DNA from: an uncultured Pelagibacteraceae bacterium
Lineage (GTDB): Bacteria; Pseudomonadota; Alphaproteobacteria; Pelagibacterales; Pelagibacteraceae
DNA length: 41,000 bases
Direction of reading: 5' to 3'
Assembly: GCA_902593405.1 (NCBI GenBank)
Contig: CACJIB010000011.1
Coordinates: forward strand, 1 to 41,000
Shown: piece by piece, positions 1 through 8,439 of the stretch
Layout of the letters: each line of letters opens with the position of its first letter
Position numbering within the stretch: position 1 is the first letter of the stretch
The notes under the pieces: model-generated
What the model saw: the letters and a program-made list of their open reading frames with translations, nothing else
The model's database searches: none
What the model was told of the DNA's origin: nothing
Made by a program: the position numbers and the translations under genes

Positions 1-1219
1 TTTTAACTTTTCCAGAACCTGAAAAAGTTAGATTATAATTTTTAAAATTAATTTTTAATTTTTGATTATTGAAATAAATATTTTTATTAGTTTGGGGGAA
101 GAAAATTTTTAAAAATTCTTGTTGTTCTAAAACTATATTTTTTAAAAATAATTCTGAATCTATATTGAAATCCTTATCTTTTTTATTTATTAAATATTTA
201 ATTTCATCTACTTCATCAGTGTTTAACTGGATATTTCCCTCGCCCTTAATTGATAAATTGTTATCCTTATAATTTAAATTTAATTTATGATTATCGAGCA
301 AAATTAATTCATCAACTTCTGGAAAATAATTATTAATTATGTTTAATTTTTTATATTTAAGCTTAGTAATATTTATATCAGAACTTAATATAATATTTTT
401 AACTTTAAATTTTTCATCTATTTCTAAAGAAAATTCATTATTTGTTTTAAATTTAGCATCATCAATAATTATATTTTCAAAACTTAAATTTAATAATTTT
501 AATATATTTGAATTTAAACTTGACTGATCATTTTCAACGATAGCATCAACTAAAAAACTATTTTTTTTCTTTTTTATTTTTAATTTTTTTGAAGTAAAAT
601 TTACTTCTTCTGCTTTAAAATTTATCTCATTAAAAATATAATTATCTTTTTGAAAATTGAAATTAAAATTTATATTCTTTAAATTTGCCTTATTTAAAAA
701 ATTAATACTTGCATCTTTTATTAAACCCTCGATTTCATAATCATTTTTAATTTTGCCATTTTCATCGATATTCAAACTCAAATTTATAATTACATCACCT
801 TTTTTTATAATTTTTTCTAACATAAATAACTGAGGTTTATTATTTGTGGTCCGAATAAATTTAATTAAATCATTTAATAATATAGACTTAGTTTTTACCT
901 CTATATTTGATGATGAAATCTTATTTTTAATTAAAGAAATGAGCGAAACTTGCGTTTTAATGCTTTCTAATGCTAAAGGTCTTTTTAAAAAATATACTGT
1001 GGAACCAACAGTTTTTGCATAAATTTTTAGTTTAAAAGGGTCTAGAGTTAACTTAATTTTTTTTAAATCTATATCTATTTTTTTATTTATCAGTGAAATT
1101 CTTTTTTTAATTTGATCATTAAAATTATCTGTCTCTATACCAACAGTACTAAGATAAACTGTCAAAATAACTAACACTGACAGAAATAAGATAAAATATT
1201 TTAAAATATTATTTTTCAT
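1..1219 (-). CDS. AsmA-like envelope protein, C-terminus cut by window edge
   Basis: An uninterrupted minus-strand reading frame starts at an ATG at 1217-1219 and runs off the left edge, giving at least 406 residues. It opens with a single hydrophobic segment (about residues 6-24), as expected for an N-terminal signal anchor. A long, repetitive, beta-rich region follows, dominated by Lys, Asn, Ile and Leu in alternating polar/apolar patterns. Near the window edge there is a motif like NLTFSGSGKVK, typical of AsmA/TamB/YhdP-type proteins, which are large periplasm-spanning beta proteins involved in lipid transport between the membranes. The start overlaps the end of prfB by 11 bp, so it is probably translated from the same mRNA as mrcA and prfB. 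The family call rests on overall character; the exact subfamily cannot be told without the C-terminus. Confidence 0.68.
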   Translation of the reverse strand, partial: MKNNILKYFILFLSVLVILTVYLSTVGIETDNFNDQIKKRISLINKKIDIDLKKIKLTLDPFKLKIYAKTVGSTVYFLKRPLALESIKTQVSLISLIKNKISSSNIEVKTKSILLNDLIKFIRTTNNKPQLFMLEKIIKKGDVIINLSLNIDENGKIKNDYEIEGLIKDASINFLNKANLKNINFNFNFQKDNYIFNEINFKAEEVNFTSKKLKIKKKKNSFLVDAIVENDQSSLNSNILKLLNLSFENIIIDDAKFKTNNEFSLEIDEKFKVKNIILSSDINITKLKYKKLNIINNYFPEVDELILLDNHKLNLNYKDNNLSIKGEGNIQLNTDEVDEIKYLINKKDKDFNIDSELFLKNIVLEQQEFLKIFFPQTNKNIYFNNQKLKINFKNYNLTFSGSGKVK

Positions 1220-2310
1220 TTAACTTATAAAGTGATTGTTCCAAAAATTCATCAATATCACCATCTAATACTTTATCAGGACTAGTGCTTTCAAAATTTG
1301 TTCTATTATCTTTTACAAGTCTGTAAGGTTGAAGAACATATGATCTAATTTGATGACCCCAACCTATTTCAGATTTAGAACTTTCGACATTTTGATTTTC
1401 TTCCTCTCTTTTTTTTATTTCAAAATCATATAATCTTGCTCTCAACATATTCATGCATGTTTCTTTATTTTTGTGTTGAGATCTTTCATTTTGACATTGA
1501 ACAACAATTTTTGATGGAATATGTGTTACTCTAACTGCGCTATCAGTAGTATTTACATGCTGGCCACCTGCTCCACTGGAACGATAAGTGTCTATTCTTA
1601 AATCTTTTTCTAAAATTTCTATTTTTATATTTTCATCCACAACTGGATAAATCCAAACACTTGCAAAACTTGTGTGCCTTCTTGCTCCAGAGTCGAAGGG
1701 AGATATTCGCACTAATCTATGTATTCCAGATTCTTTTTTTAACCATCCAAAAACATAATCGCCATCTATTTTAATTGTAGCTGATTTAATCCCAGCTTCA
1801 TCACCTTTATGCTCACTTATTAAACTTGATTTAAAATTTTTTTTATCAGACCATTTCAAATACATTCTTCTAAGCATATCTGCCCAATCTTGACTTTCTG
1901 TGCCTCCAGCACCAGCATGTATTTCTATATAGCAATTTAAAGGATCGGCCTCATTAGATAAAAAACACTTAATTTCATTTTTTTTAACTTCACTTCTTAA
2001 GTCTTTTATATTTTGCAGAACTTCTTTTTGAACTTGTAAATTTTCTTCTTCAAGAGCAAGTTGGTTTAAATCATCTAAATCTTTTAGTTTTTCAATATTA
2101 TTATTTAAAGAATTAGTTAAATCTTCATATAATTTCTTCTCCTTGATTACATTTTGAGAATTATTTTTATCTTGCCAAAAATTGGCACTCAACATTTGTG
2201 AATTTAAAGATTGCAGTTTTGAATAGATATTTTTTTTTTCAAAGATACTCCTGTATTTTTTGATTAATCTTTTCAACCTCTTCTTTAAAATATTGATAAT
2301 TATTATCCAT
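1209..2310 (-). CDS. prfB: Peptide chain release factor 2, expressed by programmed +1 frameshift
   Basis: RF2 recognises UAA and UGA stop codons and triggers peptide release on the ribosome. The main frame has the peptidyl-tRNA hydrolysis motif GGQ and the stop-recognition tripeptide SPF. The uninterrupted part begins too late to be full length. A 23-codon zero frame starts at ATG 2308-2310 and ends in CTT followed by TGA at 2239-2241. Skipping one base (2241) joins it to the long frame, giving 366 aa, against 365 in E. coli, with SPF at about 203-205 and GGQ at about 248-250. An SD-like AGGAG (2248-2252) sits three bases before the CTT, exactly as in E. coli prfB. The start ATG overlaps the mrcA stop as TAATG, implying translational coupling. 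The product is inferred as join(2242..2310, 1209..2240). High RF2 should favour termination at the UGA, giving autoregulation. Confidence 0.96.
2239..2253 (-). promoter_or_regulatory. RF2 programmed +1 frameshift signal
   Basis: Read on the minus strand the signal is CAGGAG TAT CTT TGA: an internal Shine-Dalgarno-like AGGAG, a three-base spacer, the slippery CTT codon and an in-frame UGA. This matches the known autoregulatory recoding site of bacterial prfB in both sequence and spacing. A run of ten A follows immediately, but it lies downstream of the stop, so transcript slippage there could not bypass the UGA. Confidence 0.93.
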
Positions 2311-4646
2311 TAATAAAACTTTAATATATTATTTGAGTCTAATCTATCTGAATTTGTATAAAGTACTTTTCCATCAACTACATTTTCTTTTTTAAAAACC
2401 TCAATAATAGTATTCTTTGAGTTAAATTTCGCTTTTTGACCTGTTGTAGGGTCTACAACCATCATCACTGCTCCTTTAGCAGCCTTAAATGGTCTTGCAT
2501 CATATTTGTTAACAGAATCACTGATAAAACTTTTAAATATTGGCAAAGCAGTTTTAGATCCTGTTTCATATTTTCCTAGTGGAATTGGGTTATCTGAACC
2601 AACATAAACACCAACTAGTACATTTGAAGTAAACCCTATAAACCAAGTATCTGTATTTTTATTTGTTGTTCCAGTTTTGCCTGCAATATTTAAATTTAAG
2701 TCTTTTAGTTTTTTAGCTGTACCTCTTTGAACAACTCCTTCTAAAATTGATGTCATTTGAAAAGCCGTTTCTGGAGAAAAAATTTGTTTATAGTTATTTT
2801 TAATCTCTGGATAATCGTTGGTTAAATAAGAAATTTGATCACAATTCATACATTTTCTTTTATCATTATTAAAAATAGTGTTTCCCTCGCTGTCTTGAAT
2901 TCTATCTATCAGTATTGGTTCAACAAGTTTTCCTCCATTAACAAAAACTGAATAAGCAGATGTAAGTTTTAATAAAGTTGTTTCAGCAGATCCCAGAGAT
3001 ATAGATAAAAGTTCTTCTGGATTATCATAAATTTTTAATGCTTTTGAAAAATTAACTATTTTCTCTACACCAAGATTTTGGGCTATTCTTACTGTCATTA
3101 AATTTCTAGATTTCTCCAAACCAACCCTTAAAGTCGAGGGTCCATAAAATTTTTTTCCATAATTTTCTGGTTTCCACATTTTTAAATCATCTCCTTGGTC
3201 TAAAACCAGTGGTGCGTCTAGAACTAATGATGTTGGTGTAAATTCATTCTCTAAAGCTAATGCATAAACAAATGGTTTAAAAGCTGATCCAGGCTGTCTT
3301 TTAGCTTGAGTTGCTCTGTTAAATTCACTTTGTTTAAAACTAAAACCACCACTTAGTGCTAAAACTCTTCCAGTAAATGGATCCATCACAACAATTCCAC
3401 CATTTACTTTTGGTAATTGTTGTAAATTGAAAATATTTTCCTCAACATTTTTAACATAAATTACATCACCGGGTTTTAATAATTTATTAAATTCTTTCTT
3501 TGTCCAAGAAATACCCTGATATTCAATAACACCTTTGATATTATCTTCTGTTTCTATTTCTGCTGAAAATTTATTTATCTTTTTGACTATTGCTAATTTC
3601 CAATTAATTGAGCTTTCTAATTTATACTTTTCTAAATTTTTTTTCCATTCTGAATTATAAATCTTATTAGTAAGTGGTCCTCTCCATCCCTTTCTTTTAT
3701 CATAAGCTATTAACCCATCTCTAAGTGATTTTGTTGCAATTATTTGTAAATTTAAATCTATTGGAGTATTGATATTAAAACCTTGTTTGTAAACTTTATC
3801 ATAGCTCAAAGTTTCAATTACGCTCTTTCTCACATCTTCTATAAAATATTGAGCATCTTCTAAATAAATTTTTTTATTTTTTTTTAAAATTATTTCCTCT
3901 TTTGTAAGTTTTTCATACCATTCTGAAGTTAAATAATTGTTTTCTAATAAATTTTTTAAAACTAGGTTTCTTCTAAATTTTGCTACATCTGGATCTCTAT
4001 ACGGATTATATCTGCTAGGTGCTTTTGGTAAAGCTGCCAATAATGCAGCTTCTGAGTAATTTAAATCTTTGATAGACTTATCAAAATATTCTAAGCTTGC
4101 AGCAGCTACTCCATATGCTCCACTTCCAAGATAAATTTGGTTTAAATAAAGTTCTAGAATTCTTTCTTTAGATAAAGCTCTTTCTATTCTAAAAGCTAGA
4201 ATTGCTTCCTTAATTTTCCTATTTAAACTTACTTCATTTGTTAGTAAAAAGTTTTTTGCTACCTGTTGGGTAATCGTAGATGCTCCCTCTAACCTTTTAG
4301 ATGATAAAATATTTGAAATATTATTTATTATAGCTCTAATAACACCTTTGGCATCAACACCAGGATGTTTAAAAAAATTTTTATCTTCAGCAGATAAAAA
4401 TGCATTAATTACATTTTTTGGAATTGAATTAAATGGAACAAATACTCTTTTTTCCTGTGAAAAATCTGCCACCAAGTCTCCATTGCCTGAGTAAACTTTA
4501 CTTGAAACTGGAGGTTTATAATTTTTTAGAAATTTATAATCTGGTAAATCATTTGAATAAGTCCATAAGATACTTATTATCAAAATTGCTGATAAAAGAA
4601 TAAAAGACGTAATTAAAATAAAGATATTTCTTAAAAATTTATTCAT
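2310..4646 (-). CDS. mrcA: Penicillin-binding protein 1A (bifunctional transglycosylase/transpeptidase)
   Basis: A class A penicillin-binding protein of 778 aa that polymerises and cross-links peptidoglycan at the outer face of the inner membrane. It has an N-terminal membrane anchor (about 7-29). The GT51 glycosyltransferase domain shows EDKNFF (87-92) and EGASTITQQVAKNF (120-133). The transpeptidase domain carries the catalytic SAFK (454-457, Ser454), SRN (513-515) and KTGT (657-660). All catalytic motifs are intact, and the length is normal for PBP1A. It is first in a minus-strand operon with prfB and the AsmA-like gene, divergent from rne. In many alphaproteobacteria an amidase gene (amiC) lies between rne and mrcA; here the gap is only 99 bp. 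Confidence 0.96.
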   Translation of the reverse strand: MNKFLRNIFILITSFILLSAILIISILWTYSNDLPDYKFLKNYKPPVSSKVYSGNGDLVADFSQEKRVFVPFNSIPKNVINAFLSAEDKNFFKHPGVDAKGVIRAIINNISNILSSKRLEGASTITQQVAKNFLLTNEVSLNRKIKEAILAFRIERALSKERILELYLNQIYLGSGAYGVAAASLEYFDKSIKDLNYSEAALLAALPKAPSRYNPYRDPDVAKFRRNLVLKNLLENNYLTSEWYEKLTKEEIILKKNKKIYLEDAQYFIEDVRKSVIETLSYDKVYKQGFNINTPIDLNLQIIATKSLRDGLIAYDKRKGWRGPLTNKIYNSEWKKNLEKYKLESSINWKLAIVKKINKFSAEIETEDNIKGVIEYQGISWTKKEFNKLLKPGDVIYVKNVEENIFNLQQLPKVNGGIVVMDPFTGRVLALSGGFSFKQSEFNRATQAKRQPGSAFKPFVYALALENEFTPTSLVLDAPLVLDQGDDLKMWKPENYGKKFYGPSTLRVGLEKSRNLMTVRIAQNLGVEKIVNFSKALKIYDNPEELLSISLGSAETTLLKLTSAYSVFVNGGKLVEPILIDRIQDSEGNTIFNNDKRKCMNCDQISYLTNDYPEIKNNYKQIFSPETAFQMTSILEGVVQRGTAKKLKDLNLNIAGKTGTTNKNTDTWFIGFTSNVLVGVYVGSDNPIPLGKYETGSKTALPIFKSFISDSVNKYDARPFKAAKGAVMMVVDPTTGQKAKFNSKNTIIEVFKKENVVDGKVLYTNSDRLDSNNILKFY

Positions 4647-4745
4647 TTTAATTTCATTATATCTTGGAATTTGTTAAAGATATGGCAAGAAATTAAACAA
4701 AATTTTTAAAATTAAATTACTAATGAAATTAACATTCATAAAATT
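4647..4745. promoter_or_regulatory. Divergent promoter region, mrcA / rne
   Basis: The 99-bp gap between divergently transcribed mrcA and rne must hold at least part of both promoters. On the minus strand there is a perfect TATAAT at 4656-4661, but no -35 hexamer at 16-18 bp spacing is convincing. If it is used, the mrcA transcript would start only a few bases before its ATG. I see no clear rne promoter or stem-loop 5' UTR of the kind that autoregulates rne in E. coli. Confidence 0.4.
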
Positions 4746-6563
4746 ATGGAAAAAAATTTATACATTGATGCATCGCATCCTAACGAAACTAGAGTTGTTC
4801 TTAAATCAGGTGAAAATATTGAAGATTACGAGTACGAAGGTTTAAAAAATAACTTAATTAAAAATAATATTTATTTAGGGAAAGTAAGTAGAATTGAACC
4901 CTCTTTGCAAGCAGCCTTTGTTGACTTTGGAAGAGAGAGGCATGGGTTTTTATCTTTTAATGATATTCAGTCGGATTATTATCAGATACCAAAAGCAGAT
5001 TTAGAGAGAATTAAAGAGGAGGAAGAAAAAGCTAGAGAAGAACTTTCAAGAGAAGTTGAGGCTAAAGAAGAAGAAAATATTGCTGAAGGAAAACTAGAAA
5101 TTGATGACCCTATAGAAAAGATATCAGAGGAGCAAATAGAAGAAGTTTCAAATAATAAAGAAAATATTTCTGAAAAAGAAAATTTTAGTGATTTAAAAGA
5201 AAAAAAAAAGGAGCATAGATTTAAATTTAAAAGGTATAAAATTCAGGAAGTAATTAAACCTAACCAGGTAATCCTCGTACAAGTAACTAAAGACGAGAGA
5301 GGTCAAAAAGGTGCAGCTTTAAGCACTTTCATTTCTATTGCTGGAAAATATATAGTATTAATGCCAAACACTCCTAAAGGAGGAGGTATATCCAGAAAAA
5401 TATTTAATCCTGCTGACAGAAAAAAAATAAGAACAATTTTAAATGAAATTGAAATACCTAAGGAGATGGGATTAATTGTAAGAACTGCTGGAAGCAATAA
5501 AACAAAAAATGAAATTAATAGTGATTTATCAACTTTGATCAATACTTGGGGTCAAATAAAAGAAAATGCAATTAACTCTATTGCTCCTTCCTTAATTCAT
5601 CAAGAAAGTGAAATAATTAAAAGAACTTTAAGAGATATGTTTGACGAAAATACCAAAAATATAATTGTAGAAGGTAACGAGGGTTATAAAAAAGCCCAAT
5701 CGTTCATGAAAACTATGATGCCATCAAATGTGAAAAAAGTAAAAAAATATAGAGGAAAAATTCCACTATTTATTCAAGAAAATATTGAACAAAAATTAAA
5801 TCAAATTTTTGATTCTGAAATTAAACTTAAATCAGGAGGATATTTGGTTATTAACCCAACAGAGGCTTTGATTTCTATTGATATAAATTCTGGAAGTTCA
5901 ATCAAAGGAAAAAATGTTGAAAGTACTGCTTTAGATACGAATATTGAAGCCGCAGAGGAAATTGCAAGACAAATAAAGATAAGAGATTTATCTGGTTTAA
6001 TCATTATAGATTTTATTGATATGCTAAGTTATGGAAATAGGAGGTTGGTAGAAAGAAAACTAAAAGAAAAATGCAGATCAGATAGAGCAAGAATTCAAAT
6101 TGGAAGAATAAGTAATTTTGGTCTTTTAGAAATGTCAAGACAAAGGTTAAGGGAAAGTGCAATTAAATGGAGAGTTACATTAACAGATGAGTCTTTTGCT
6201 CAAAAACTACTAAAAATTGTTGAATTAAAAGCTGTAATTAACAAAGCTAAATTTGTTGAATTAAAAGTATGTAAAAAAGTTTCGGATTTCCTTAAAGAAA
6301 ATTTTGTTGACGATTTAACATATTTTGAGAAAAAAAATAAAATGACAATAGATATTATTAGTGACAATTCTTTAATTATACCTGAGTACATCATAGATAT
6401 TAAAAATAAATCAAAAAAAACAATTGAGTTAATAGAGTATTATGAAAAATTGAAAAATTTGGAAATACAAAACAAAGAACGCAAGTTAGCAGAAAATAAA
6501 GAGAAGAAAAAAATTAATAAAAAAACTTTTAAGAAAAAAAGATATTATAAAAAAACTAAATAA
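4746..6563 (+). CDS. rne: Ribonuclease E/G, short form, zinc-link cysteines absent
   Basis: The main endoribonuclease of mRNA decay and RNA processing. At 605 aa it is far shorter than E. coli RNase E (1061 aa) because the long C-terminal degradosome scaffold is reduced to a Lys-rich tail (about 560-605). The S1 domain begins at about 40 and is split by a strongly charged, probably coiled-coil insert (about 84-158). The catalytic DNase I-like subdomain keeps both metal-binding aspartates: D379 in SIDINS and D422 in IIDFIDM. After the conserved NFGLLEMSRQRLR (about 457-469), the usual zinc-link CPxCxG motif is missing, and the segment reads ESAIKWRVTLT instead. The gene converges on thiG with an 8-bp overlap. 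Confidence 0.93.
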   Translation: MEKNLYIDASHPNETRVVLKSGENIEDYEYEGLKNNLIKNNIYLGKVSRIEPSLQAAFVDFGRERHGFLSFNDIQSDYYQIPKADLERIKEEEEKAREELSREVEAKEEENIAEGKLEIDDPIEKISEEQIEEVSNNKENISEKENFSDLKEKKKEHRFKFKRYKIQEVIKPNQVILVQVTKDERGQKGAALSTFISIAGKYIVLMPNTPKGGGISRKIFNPADRKKIRTILNEIEIPKEMGLIVRTAGSNKTKNEINSDLSTLINTWGQIKENAINSIAPSLIHQESEIIKRTLRDMFDENTKNIIVEGNEGYKKAQSFMKTMMPSNVKKVKKYRGKIPLFIQENIEQKLNQIFDSEIKLKSGGYLVINPTEALISIDINSGSSIKGKNVESTALDTNIEAAEEIARQIKIRDLSGLIIIDFIDMLSYGNRRLVERKLKEKCRSDRARIQIGRISNFGLLEMSRQRLRESAIKWRVTLTDESFAQKLLKIVELKAVINKAKFVELKVCKKVSDFLKENFVDDLTYFEKKNKMTIDIISDNSLIIPEYIIDIKNKSKKTIELIEYYEKLKNLEIQNKERKLAENKEKKKINKKTFKKKRYYKKTK

Positions 6564-7329
6564 TTCCTTTTGAAGGAGATGACGGATTGCCCATTAAAAT
6601 TTTATCTATTCTTCCAGACTTGTAGGATTGTCTGCCAGCGATAACAGCATTTTTAAAAGCAAGTGCCATTTCAAAAGGTTTTTTGGCTTTTGCAATTGCT
6701 GTATTAACAAGTACTCCATCGCATCCTAGCTCCATTGCAATAGTTGCATCGGATGCTTGACCTAAACCAGCGTCAATAATTAATGGAAGTTTAGTTTGTT
6801 TTCTAATTATTTGAATATTGATTTTGTTTTGAATGCCAAGTCCTGATCCAATTGGTGCAGCCAAAGGCATTATTGCGTCAGCACCTGAATTCTCTAGACG
6901 CTTAGCCATTAAAGGATCATCATTACAATAAACCATAACCTTAAAACCTTCTTTAGCAAGAACTTCTGTAGATTTTAAAGTTTCAATCATGTCGGGAAAT
7001 AAATTCTTTTTATCTCCTAAAACTTCTAATTTAACTAGCTTCCAACCACCTATCTCTCTTGCTAATCTCAAAGTTCTCAAAGCTTCTTTTGAATTAAAAC
7101 ATCCAGCAGTATTGGGTAAATATGTAATTTTTTTTGGATCAATATAATCCATTAGTAAAGGCTTATTTTTATCAGAAATGTTAACTCTTCTTACAGCAAC
7201 TGTTACGATTTCTGCTCCAGAAAGTTTAATTGCTTTTGCGCAGTCAGACATACTTTTATATTTTCCTGTTCCAACAATTAATCTGGAATTAAATTTTTTG
7301 TTCGCAATAATGAGACTATCTTTTTTCAT
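6556..7329 (-). CDS. thiG: Thiazole synthase ThiG
   Basis: Condenses deoxyxylulose phosphate, dehydroglycine and ThiS-thiocarboxylate into the thiazole phosphate of thiamin. It is a TIM-barrel protein of 257 aa from the chosen start. The Schiff-base lysine lies in LVKLEVLGD (K100), and phosphate-binding glycines are in PLAAPIGSGLG and DAGLGQASDA. I chose ATG 7327-7329 over an upstream in-frame ATG at 7342-7344, because it lies one base after the thiS stop and has a strong GGAGG ribosome site about 8 bases upstream within the end of thiS. The upstream ATG would overlap thiS and add MEAVN, which is not family-like. SAR11 is known to lack thiC yet keep the thiazole branch, and this fits. Confidence 0.96.
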   Translation of the reverse strand: MKKDSLIIANKKFNSRLIVGTGKYKSMSDCAKAIKLSGAEIVTVAVRRVNISDKNKPLLMDYIDPKKITYLPNTAGCFNSKEALRTLRLAREIGGWKLVKLEVLGDKKNLFPDMIETLKSTEVLAKEGFKVMVYCNDDPLMAKRLENSGADAIMPLAAPIGSGLGIQNKINIQIIRKQTKLPLIIDAGLGQASDATIAMELGCDGVLVNTAIAKAKKPFEMALAFKNAVIAGRQSYKSGRIDKILMGNPSSPSKGII

Positions 7330-7330
7330 A

Positions 7331-7549
7331 TTAACCGCCTCCAATAAAATGAACTATTTCAATTTTATCATTTTTATTTAATTTTATTTTATTTATTTTT
7401 TTTTTATCTATTATTTCTTCATTAAGCTCAATAGCTACTTTATTTAATGGAATTTTTAGATTATTTATCACTTCAGAGAGGTTAGAATCTTGATATATAG
7501 ATTTGATTTCGCCATTTATTTTAATTTTTATTTTTTTTATTTTTTTCAT
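7331..7549 (-). CDS. thiS: Sulfur carrier protein ThiS
   Basis: A small ubiquitin-like sulfur carrier of 72 aa ending in the required Gly-Gly (HFIGGG), the C-terminus that is adenylated and thiocarboxylated to donate sulfur to ThiG. The frame is open for another 33 codons upstream (to 7648), but that extension is antisense to aroQ and resembles nothing. The start at ATG 7547-7549 gives a normal ThiS beginning MKKIKKIKIKINGE. It is directly followed by thiG, one base after its stop. There is no room for a TPP riboswitch, since the divergent aroQ start is only 16 bp away. Confidence 0.93.
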   Translation of the reverse strand: MKKIKKIKIKINGEIKSIYQDSNLSEVINNLKIPLNKVAIELNEEIIDKKKINKIKLNKNDKIEIVHFIGGG

Positions 7550-7565
7550 CGTATATAAGTGCTGA
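7550..7565. promoter_or_regulatory. 16-bp divergent gap between thiS and aroQ start codons
   Basis: Only 16 bp separate the two ATGs. The gap holds TATATAAG (7552-7559). For aroQ, TATAAG at 7554-7559 could act as a -10 box placing the start site at or next to the ATG (leaderless mRNA). The self-complementary TATATA core at 7552-7557 also reads toward thiS. No good -35 hexamer is visible either way. The promoter assignment is inference. Confidence 0.35.
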
Positions 7566-8015
7566 ATGAATAATAAAATAATTATTATTAATGGTCCAAA
7601 TCTTAATCTATTAGGAGAAAGAGAACAATCACAATATGGATCAACCACGTTTGAACAACTTAAAGAAAATTGTTCTAAAAAAGGACAAAAAATTGGTCTT
7701 GATATTGAATTTGCTCAATCTAATGTTGAAGGAGAGCTTGTTAATATAATTCAAGATGCTAGGAAAAAATTTGATGGTATGATTATAAATGCTGCTGCAT
7801 TCACTCATACTTCAGTGGCAATAAGAGATGCTCTAGATTTATTTAAAAAACCAATAATAGAGCTACATTTATCTAATATTTATAAAAGAGAAGAATTTAG
7901 ACATAAATCACTTATAAGTGGTGTCGTAACTGGAGGAATTTTTGGATTAGGTGCTGAAGGATATATTTTGGCCATAATTTCATTACAAAAGACTCTGCAA
8001 AATGAAAATAGATAA
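7566..8015 (+). CDS. aroQ: 3-dehydroquinate dehydratase, type II
   Basis: The third step of the shikimate pathway, a dodecameric cytosolic type II dehydroquinase. The 149-aa length is typical. The N-terminal GPNLNLLGERE motif (about 9-19) carries the active-site Arg, and QYGSTT follows with the catalytic-loop Tyr. IINAAAFTHTSVAIRDAL and IELHLSNIYKREEFRHKS carry the substrate-binding Asn and His residues. It heads the conserved proteobacterial cluster aroQ-accB-accC and overlaps the accB start by 14 bp. Its start codon is 16 bp from the divergent thiS start. Confidence 0.96.
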   Translation: MNNKIIIINGPNLNLLGEREQSQYGSTTFEQLKENCSKKGQKIGLDIEFAQSNVEGELVNIIQDARKKFDGMIINAAAFTHTSVAIRDALDLFKKPIIELHLSNIYKREEFRHKSLISGVVTGGIFGLGAEGYILAIISLQKTLQNENR

Positions 8016-8436
8016 AAAAATAATTAAAGAATTAAGTGATTATTTAAAAGAATTTAATCTTACTGAAATAGAAATAACTGAAAAAGATACAAAAATTAAA
8101 GTATCAAAAAATAATATTTCAATAAGTAATCAACCACAAGTTATATCGCCCTCATTATCTGGAACAAGTTCAACATCTGAAAAAGCTCAAAATTTAAAAA
8201 CAGGAATTGAAATTATTTCACCTATAATAGGAACGGCGTATCATGCTCCTGAACCTGGTGCTAAAAAGTTTGTTGAGATTGGAAAAAAAATTAAAAAAGG
8301 TGATACAATAATGATCGTTGAGGCAATGAAAACAATGAATCATGTTCCTTCAACAGCGGATGGTGTAGTAAAAGAAATTTGTGTTGAAGATGGCCAACCT
8401 GTAGAATTTGGTCAAACTATTATTATCCTAGAATAA
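8002..8436 (+). CDS. accB: Biotin carboxyl carrier protein of acetyl-CoA carboxylase
   Basis: Carries the biotin that shuttles CO2 between biotin carboxylase and carboxyltransferase in the first committed step of fatty-acid synthesis. It has 144 aa: an N-terminal helical segment (1-40), a Pro/Ser-rich linker (about 42-66), and the biotinyl domain (about 70-144). The biotinylated lysine is K110 in VEAMKTMNH; the common form is EAMKMMN, so Thr replaces the second Met. It overlaps aroQ by 14 bp and is 3 bp ahead of accC, so the three are cotranscribed. Confidence 0.96.
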   Translation: MKIDKKIIKELSDYLKEFNLTEIEITEKDTKIKVSKNNISISNQPQVISPSLSGTSSTSEKAQNLKTGIEIISPIIGTAYHAPEPGAKKFVEIGKKIKKGDTIMIVEAMKTMNHVPSTADGVVKEICVEDGQPVEFGQTIIILE

Positions 8437-8439
8437 ATA

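Noticed and set aside
339..527. Plus-strand 62-aa ORF
   Set aside because: It lies antisense inside the AsmA-like gene, is of low complexity, and has no ribosome site; it is a by-product of AT-rich sequence.
2230..2242. prfB frame break as a sequencing error in the run of ten A
   Set aside because: The stop lies before the homopolymer, and the SD-CTT-TGA geometry matches the known recoding site, so error is unlikely. It cannot be fully excluded without reads.
1209..2276. prfB starting at ATG 2276
   Set aside because: This would drop the conserved N-terminal residues and ignore a textbook frameshift signal; the zero-frame ATG at 2310 is coupled to mrcA.
7550..7565. TPP riboswitch upstream of thiS
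   Set aside because: Only 16 bp of non-coding DNA exist, and no THI-box-like sequence is seen there or in the first part of aroQ.
7331..7648. A 105-aa reading frame as the full thiS gene
   Set aside because: The first 33 residues are antisense to the conserved start of aroQ and do not resemble ThiS; the start at 7549 gives a normal 72-aa protein.
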